Shown here in pieces: positions 16,151-20,177 of a stretch of 20,177 nt of DNA. This DNA is from Mastigamoeba balamuthi. Its lineage: Eukaryota; Evosea; Mastigamoebida; Mastigamoebidae. A program made the translations under genes and the position numbers. The notes below the pieces were generated by a model. It was given only the letters and a program-made list of their open reading frames with translations, was not told where the DNA came from and searched no databases. The DNA lies in the NCBI GenBank assembly GCA_902651635.1, contig CACRSC010000093.1, positions 1 to 20,177 on the forward strand, written 5' to 3'. Numbering within the stretch: the stretch's first letter is position 1; every line of letters begins with the position of its first letter.

Positions 16151-16330
16151 GTAAACAGAGGTTAAAACGAATTTTAAAAACTGCCAAAAATTTGATAATG
16201 AAAAAATCGGAAAACAGCAAAAAGTAACGAAAAAGAGATGGAAAACGTAAAACTTTAGGATAAAAAAGAAAAGCACCAAAAAAGAAGAAGGGAAAGAGGA
16301 CTGAGCAGTTTCAAGTTGACAACATTCAAG
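16151..16330 (-). repeat. Second copy of the T-rich segment (minus strand)
   Basis: Read on the minus strand it is T-rich and ends GTTTTTAAAATTCGTTTTAA followed by CCTCTGTTTAC. The same ending occurs at 19661-19690 and, more diverged, at 3190-3226. It also shares TTTTTCGTTACTTTTTGCTG with the copy at 19657-19960. Confidence 0.65.
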
Positions 16331-16514
16331 AAAGAAAGAACCAAAATAAAACGCTTAGTCATATATTGCTCAATTGCTGGCGATTGAATAAAGAAATCCA
16401 AAAGAAGTTATGAGAAAACGATAAGGAAACACAAAATCAATGAAAGAACATGTTTCAATAACTCTGAACAGAGTGAACCAGACTATAAGTAAGACTGAGA
16501 ATTAAACTGTAACT
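16331..16514. other. AT-rich stretch with no gene seen
   Basis: Purine-rich on the plus strand, with no open exon that I can support and no repeat shared with other parts of the window. It separates the stop codon of the fragment at 16515 from the T-rich segment. Confidence 0.4.
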
Positions 16515-17290
16515 CTATTTTGTCTTTCTCTTCTTGGAGACAGAAGAGAGCGCCTTGTCCAGTGCCTGGCCTGCTTCCTCTTCTTCCTCGGACTTGGCTG
16601 TTTTCTTCTTTCTGCCCCTTGTAGCACTTAAGTTGTTTCATGGGAGCCTGCACCTGCATAGCTGATGTGCTCTCTGTTGAATTGTTAAAAGGAACAAAGA
16701 AGAAACAAAGAAAAATTGGCATCTTTCTCCCTGGGTTCCTCTGCTGATGTTGAACGAACAGGAGGACAAAGCTCAGTCGTTGCTTTTCCAAGACGAAGAC
16801 GATGTGCTTCATGTGAAGAGCTTCCTCACGAAGCACTACTTCCTGGGGTGCTGCCAGGGGAGATGACCCTAGGTCAGGTCCAGTCCGGGTTCCTACTGAA
16901 GGAGCCAGACAGACCAGTACTCAGAAGTTGGTAAATCAAGGAAACAACAGGTAGCATACCCTCCACAGGGTGAGGAATGGGAGGAATACATGTGCATGGT
17001 AGCCTGAAGTCCATGCGACAGTGCAAGGATCTGGTTGTCAGTGAGAATAACATTAGTCATCATAATCTCCATGACTACAGCCTTGCTCATTATCTCTTCT
17101 ACATACATTAGATTGATCGACAGTGATAAAACCCTACATGTCCAGGTGAGAAGCAATGAGATGCCATGTGTTACCATCCAGACACATGTACCACACCTCA
17201 TCAAATGGTGGTACAGTGAAATTGATGGCCTCTTCAGGTCCCTGGGTGTAAGTAACAGCCATGCTGCAGATACAGAAGACGTTCTTCTTA
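16515..17290 (-). pseudogene. Second, scattered copy of the CLDG dispersed family
   Basis: Minus strand, in order: about 17260-17160 VPPFDEVWYMCLDGNTWHL; about 17105-16960 EEIMSKAVVMEIMMTNV, ALSHGLQATMHMYSSHSSP; and 16620-16515 GRKKKTAKSEEEEEAGQ ending SKKRKTK and TAG. The first two parts resemble the pseudogene at 3309-4450 (CLDGS, then HNVMIKGIMLNLN, then YVFL-stop-SSPSSG). The basic/acidic third part recalls its PKRRKKKL segment. The pieces lie in different frames and need splicing; GGTAACA near 17175 and TTTTAACAATTCAACAG near 16685 are possible splice sites. I could not build one continuous frame, so I call it a probable pseudogene. Confidence 0.4.
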
Positions 17291-17318
17291 ACTGGGGCCC
17301 CCTTCTTCAGAACTACTA

Positions 17319-17705
17319 CACGTCAAGCAATGTAGCGGCGCGTAGTGGACCCTGCCGCAGTGGTGCGTAGCACAATGAATGAACTACGCGGCATAGCAAA
17401 GGGTCCGCCGCATGCCGCTACACATGGTTTTGCTACGTGCCGCTACACATGATGCTGCTACGTGCCACTACAGTAGCACTGCATAGTGGCATGTAGCAGC
17501 ATCATGTGTAGTGGCATGTAGCAGAACCATGCATAGTGGCATGTGGTGGACCCTTTGCTACACCATGTAGTTCATTCATTGCACTACATACCGCTATGGC
17601 AGGGTCCACTACGTGCCGCTATGTATGGAGGCGCTATGCGCCACTACACATAAATGCGCTATGCACCGCTACACAGAAATAAGCTACGTGCCACTACATA
17701 ATTAG
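17319..17705 (-). repeat. 3' giant palindrome of element B
   Basis: Counterpart of 2476-2873 in inverse orientation. AATGAATGAACTA at 17374 pairs with TAGTTCATTCATT ending at 17580, which puts the centre near 17477. The outer end reads, on the minus strand, GCCGCTACATTGCTTGACGTG, the same terminus as element A except for one G/A transition. Many CG dinucleotides of the element A version are TG or CA here. Confidence 0.85.
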
Positions 17706-18782
17706 GCAGCACTGAAATCAATTGATAACTGCCATCAAAAGGGCAGGCAGGTCATGTTTTTGCTTTTGGAGGGAGAGAAGCCCAGCCAGGGCAGCAGAAA
17801 ACGTTCAAGTGAGAGGAGTAGAGAGAGGGATCACTGAGGACCAGCAGATGCCTGGAAAGAGGGTGACTCAGGACCAGCAGGTGCCTCAGAGGCCTGGGAG
17901 GCACCTGTGCTCCCAAGCATGTTGTTGAGCAGTGTAGGGCCCCCTGTCTGCTGGGAGGTTCTTCAGCTCCGGGACTTTTCGAGTTAGTATTATACACACA
18001 TTGTTAGAAATTTGAAAAACAAAGGGTAGGGAAGGAAACATACCAGGAATGCCGAGCATCAGCTTTTCCCTGAGTGTCAGCTCCCTGGACTGCACACCTG
18101 CCTTAACAGCACACGTGAGGGCATTCATCCTGCAAAAATAGTTTGAATTAGAGCCAAAAAACAAGGAAGAATGGGGGGAGGGGTTTCGTACCTCATGATG
18201 AGGTCGCTCAGAGTACCGGCAAGCAGCATCTGCATGGCCTTGAACCCAGCCCTGACCTCTCCAAAGGTGCAGGACTGATGGGCATGCTCCTCGCTGGGCT
18301 CGGCAGTGAAAATGGGGAGGTCGCGCGATGTCTTCATGAGGGCCGAGATCTGCTGCTTCTCCTGCAGCGCCCTCCTCTGCTCCTCGTCGGACTCTGATAT
18401 CCATGAGGTGCCCTTGTAGTCATCCACCGAGACCTCCTCATCCTTGTCCTTCTCCTCCTCCCTCTCCCTCTCCTCCTCCTCCTTAGATTTCTCACTGCTG
18501 CTGACACATGGTGCTGCTGCAGCAGCAGTTTGCGCTGGCACAGCAGCAGCTGCACCTAAAGTAACATTTAAAAAGGGTATATGGTGTGGGAATAAAGAAG
18601 AGAGGGAAGAATGCTACATATCTGCTTTTCTGAGAGGCAGGAATGTCTAGGTCTTTGTTCTGCTGGGGTGAAGAAGGTATCACAGTGATTATTGGCCCAG
18701 TGCAGCCCTTGTTCTTGTCCTTGGGCTTGTCCTTGTGCTTCTTGGTGGGGGTTTTGTGTGACGTGTCCTTGATGCACACCAT
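17706..18782 (-). pseudogene. Element B: decayed paralogue of the element A gene with 3' flank
   Basis: Exons correspond one for one with element A: exon 1 18782-18622 (KKHKDKPKDKNKGCTG kept), exon 2 18555-18192 (acidic tract, DDYKGTS, FGEVRAGFKAMQMLL kept), exon 3 18129-18044 and part of exon 4 from 17974 (VPELKNLPADRGPYTA). At about 17927-17936 exon 4 is joined directly to the end of exon 6, so the rest of exon 4, exon 5 and most of exon 6 are deleted, and the frame after the joint is wrong (QQHAWEHRCLPGL). Exon 1 also has one extra base, and its donor GTATGT has become ATATGT. The 3' flank to 17706 matches 2278-2475. The copy cannot make the full protein. Confidence 0.8.
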
Positions 18783-18830
18783 TTTAAACCTTCAAAAATG
18801 CTGTTAAATGACATCAATAGTGAGGTGAGA

Positions 18831-19237
18831 TGCAGATACCCTCTGCTATGCCGCATAGTGAATGGTCCGCTACATGCCGCTATGCAGATACCCTCTGCTA
18901 CACCATGTAGCGAAACGTGCTCGAGCGCCTTTTGCTATGCCATGTAGCAGAGGTTGTTATGTAGTGGCACGTAGCGGACCATCCGCTACACACTGCTATG
19001 CAGATACCCTCCGCTACACCGCATAGCGAAATGCGCTTGAGCGCCTTCCGCTATGCCACGTAGTGGAGGTTGCTATGTAGCGGTACGTAGCGGACCATCC
19101 ACTACGCACCACTACGCAGATACCCTCCGCTATGCCGCGTAGCGAAACGCGCTTGAGCGCCTTCCGCTACGCCGCGTAGCGAAGGTTGCTATGTAGCGGC
19201 ACGTAGCGGAAGGTCCGCTACGCACTGTAGCGGAAGT
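18831..19237 (-). repeat. 5' CGTAGC repeat array of element B, 116-bp tandem units
   Basis: GCAGATACCCTC recurs at 18884, 19000 and 19116, an exact 116-bp period over about three units, with a partial unit starting near 18832. Each unit contains GCGCTTGAGCGCCTT and several CGTAGCGG / CCGCTACG dyads. The same unit in the same orientation relative to the gene forms the array at 583-862 of element A. Confidence 0.9.
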
Positions 19238-19253
19238 ACTTCATGAGAAAAAT

Positions 19254-19326
19254 TATTTCACCACCGGGATTTGAACCACCGTCCCCAAAGTACAAAGTAA
19301 ACACTTTGCGCTTACACTATCAATCA
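19254..19326 (-). ncRNA. tRNA-like Pol III unit (tRNA pseudogene or SINE head)
   Basis: On the minus strand TAGTGTAAGCG (19319-19309) fits the A box TRGYNNARNNG and GGTTCAAATCC (19277-19267) fits the B box. The spacing is that of a tRNA, the implied length is 73 nt and a TTTTT terminator follows at 19252-19248. However, the T stem beyond two base pairs and the acceptor stem do not pair, and the anticodon arm is irregular, so I do not call a functional tRNA. It lies directly beside the outer end of element B. Confidence 0.4.
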
Positions 19327-19597
19327 CTATCTCTTCTAAACTATGTGTTATAATTCACGGCATGCTCACAGACATTACTTAACCACAATCCAATGTAATC
19401 GATATTTAACACTCGGAAGCTCATCTTTGGTATTGTGCAATGCAAAAACCAATTTACATTCCATTTATTCACAACTTTATGCTATGCTAAAACCGGATTT
19501 ATTAGCTAACATTTGATTCAATCTAGTTATGAACTTATCAGTGTATTTGATCAAGACTGTTATTTGTATACTTGACTGGTATGATTAACATTGCAGA
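19327..19597. other. AT-rich gap with no gene seen
   Basis: Low-GC sequence without an open exon, splice pattern or repeat shared with the rest of the window. It lies between the tRNA-like unit and a degenerate CGTAGC-type repeat. Confidence 0.4.
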
Positions 19598-19656
19598 ACC
19601 TCTGCTATGTACTGCTAAGTGGGTATCTTCTGCTATGCTATATAGTAGAAGGCACT
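19598..19656. repeat. Degenerate remnant of the 116-bp repeat
   Basis: CCTCTGCTATGTACTGCTAAG and TCTTCTGCTATGCTATATAG resemble units of the 116-bp array after heavy C-to-T and G-to-A change. It begins directly after the acceptor-like end (TTTTCAG on the minus strand) of the adjoining T-rich segment. Confidence 0.45.
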
Positions 19657-19960
19657 GAAAACAGAGGTTAAAACGAATTTTAAAAACTGTTAGAAATTTG
19701 AAAAAGGCAAAATCAGAAAACAGCAAAAAGTAACAAAAAAGAGAGAGCAATGACGAAATAAACTATGATAGAAAAAAGAACATCATAATTTGAAAAGGAT
19801 GAGGGTGAAATTGAAGGCAGAAAAACAAGAAAAAGAAGGCAGAGATAAATGAAAAAACATGGTTCGAAATTGAACAAATTTATCGCCGGCGATAAAGGTA
19901 AAAAAAAAAGAAGAACAGCAAGTGAGGAAGAGAACAATATTGTAACACCAAAGTAATGAT
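19657..19960 (-). repeat. Third copy of the T-rich segment (minus strand)
   Basis: On the minus strand this follows the stop codon of the KPTS gene and runs T-rich to TTCGTTTTAACCTCTGTTTTCAG. Long parts are shared with 16151-16330. In both this copy and the one at 3032-3226 it lies directly behind a KPTS-family gene, so the KPTS exons and this segment travel together. Confidence 0.65.
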
Positions 19961-19976
19961 TTATTTAGACTTTGTG

Positions 19977-20177
19977 TCAGTGTGAAACAGAGTGTGATGT
20001 GAGCCAGGTCTCAAATTGACCTGGCCGAATAAACTCTGTGTCTGTAGATGTTAATGATACCAGAAACTTACTGGCCTTGGCTATCACCCACTGCTGAAGC
20101 GTACCTCTTCTCGTTATCAGCGACTTGCGAGAAGTCGGTTTGTAGCTCATCAGTATGCAGGAACGGCATATCACTGC
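19977..20177 (-). CDS. KPTSxKSLITRR-family gene, partial at the window edge
   Basis: Exon 20177-20072 encodes CRSCILMSYKPTSRKSL, then RRGTLQQWVIAKA; intron 20042-20071 (30 nt, GTAAGT...TTAACATCTACAG); exon 20041-19977 encodes TEFIRPGQFETWLTSHS and stops at TGA 19977-19979. It is the better preserved paralogue of 2871-3031, with conserved intron position and phase. The start is not defined because the window ends. I do not recognise the protein; it is short, basic in the middle and has no visible enzyme motif. Confidence 0.55.
   Translation of the reverse strand, partial: AVICRSCILMSYKPTSRKSLITRRGTLQQWVIAKASKFLVSLTSTDTEFIRPGQFETWLTSHSVSH

Noticed and set aside
19254-19326. Functional tRNA gene
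   Set aside because: The T stem, acceptor stem and anticodon arm do not pair, so only a tRNA-like unit is claimed.

Overview
The window is nuclear DNA from a unicellular eukaryote whose lineage I cannot fix. The evidence is spliceosomal introns (26 to about 280 nt, GT-AG, often with a CTAAC/TTAAC-like branch sequence), a metacaspase (a family absent from animals), plant-type SGTIP leucine-rich repeats joined to PSI-like cysteine repeats, and a WRN-type exonuclease domain. TGA, TAA and TAG all act as stops. A single N at 10809 marks a draft-assembly join.

Layout. 1-483 (-): 3' part of a cysteine-rich, probably zinc-binding gene. 548-2873: repeat-bounded element A, made of a 116-bp repeat array, a six-exon gene for a 350-aa acidic protein, a 3' flank and a large palindrome. 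2871-4450: degenerate pieces of two other dispersed gene families. 4621-12930 (-): one very large metacaspase gene, whose 5' 2 kb appears twice because two overlapping sequences were joined with one N. About 13221-13900 (-): WRN-like 3'-5' exonuclease domain, frameshifted and lacking its last motif. 13907-14088: MITE-like inverted repeat. 14299-15285 (+): LRR plus PSI-like surface protein. 15354-17290: fragments of dispersed families. 17319-19237 (-): element B, a decayed inverted copy of A with the same order of repeats, gene and palindrome. 19254-19326: tRNA-like Pol III unit. 19977-20177 (-): another dispersed-family gene.

Two things stand out. The metacaspase has a C2-like N-terminus, a p20 core with SGHG and DCCHSG, then about 830 residues of helical repeat before a recognisable p10 segment, and about 750 further residues with a cysteine cluster and a glutamine-rich tract. 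Elements A and B look like a mobile element family with tandem and foldback CGTAGC repeats at fixed positions around one unrecognised gene. The central GC-rich block (about 4620-13950) is flanked on both sides by repeat-rich DNA of lower GC.
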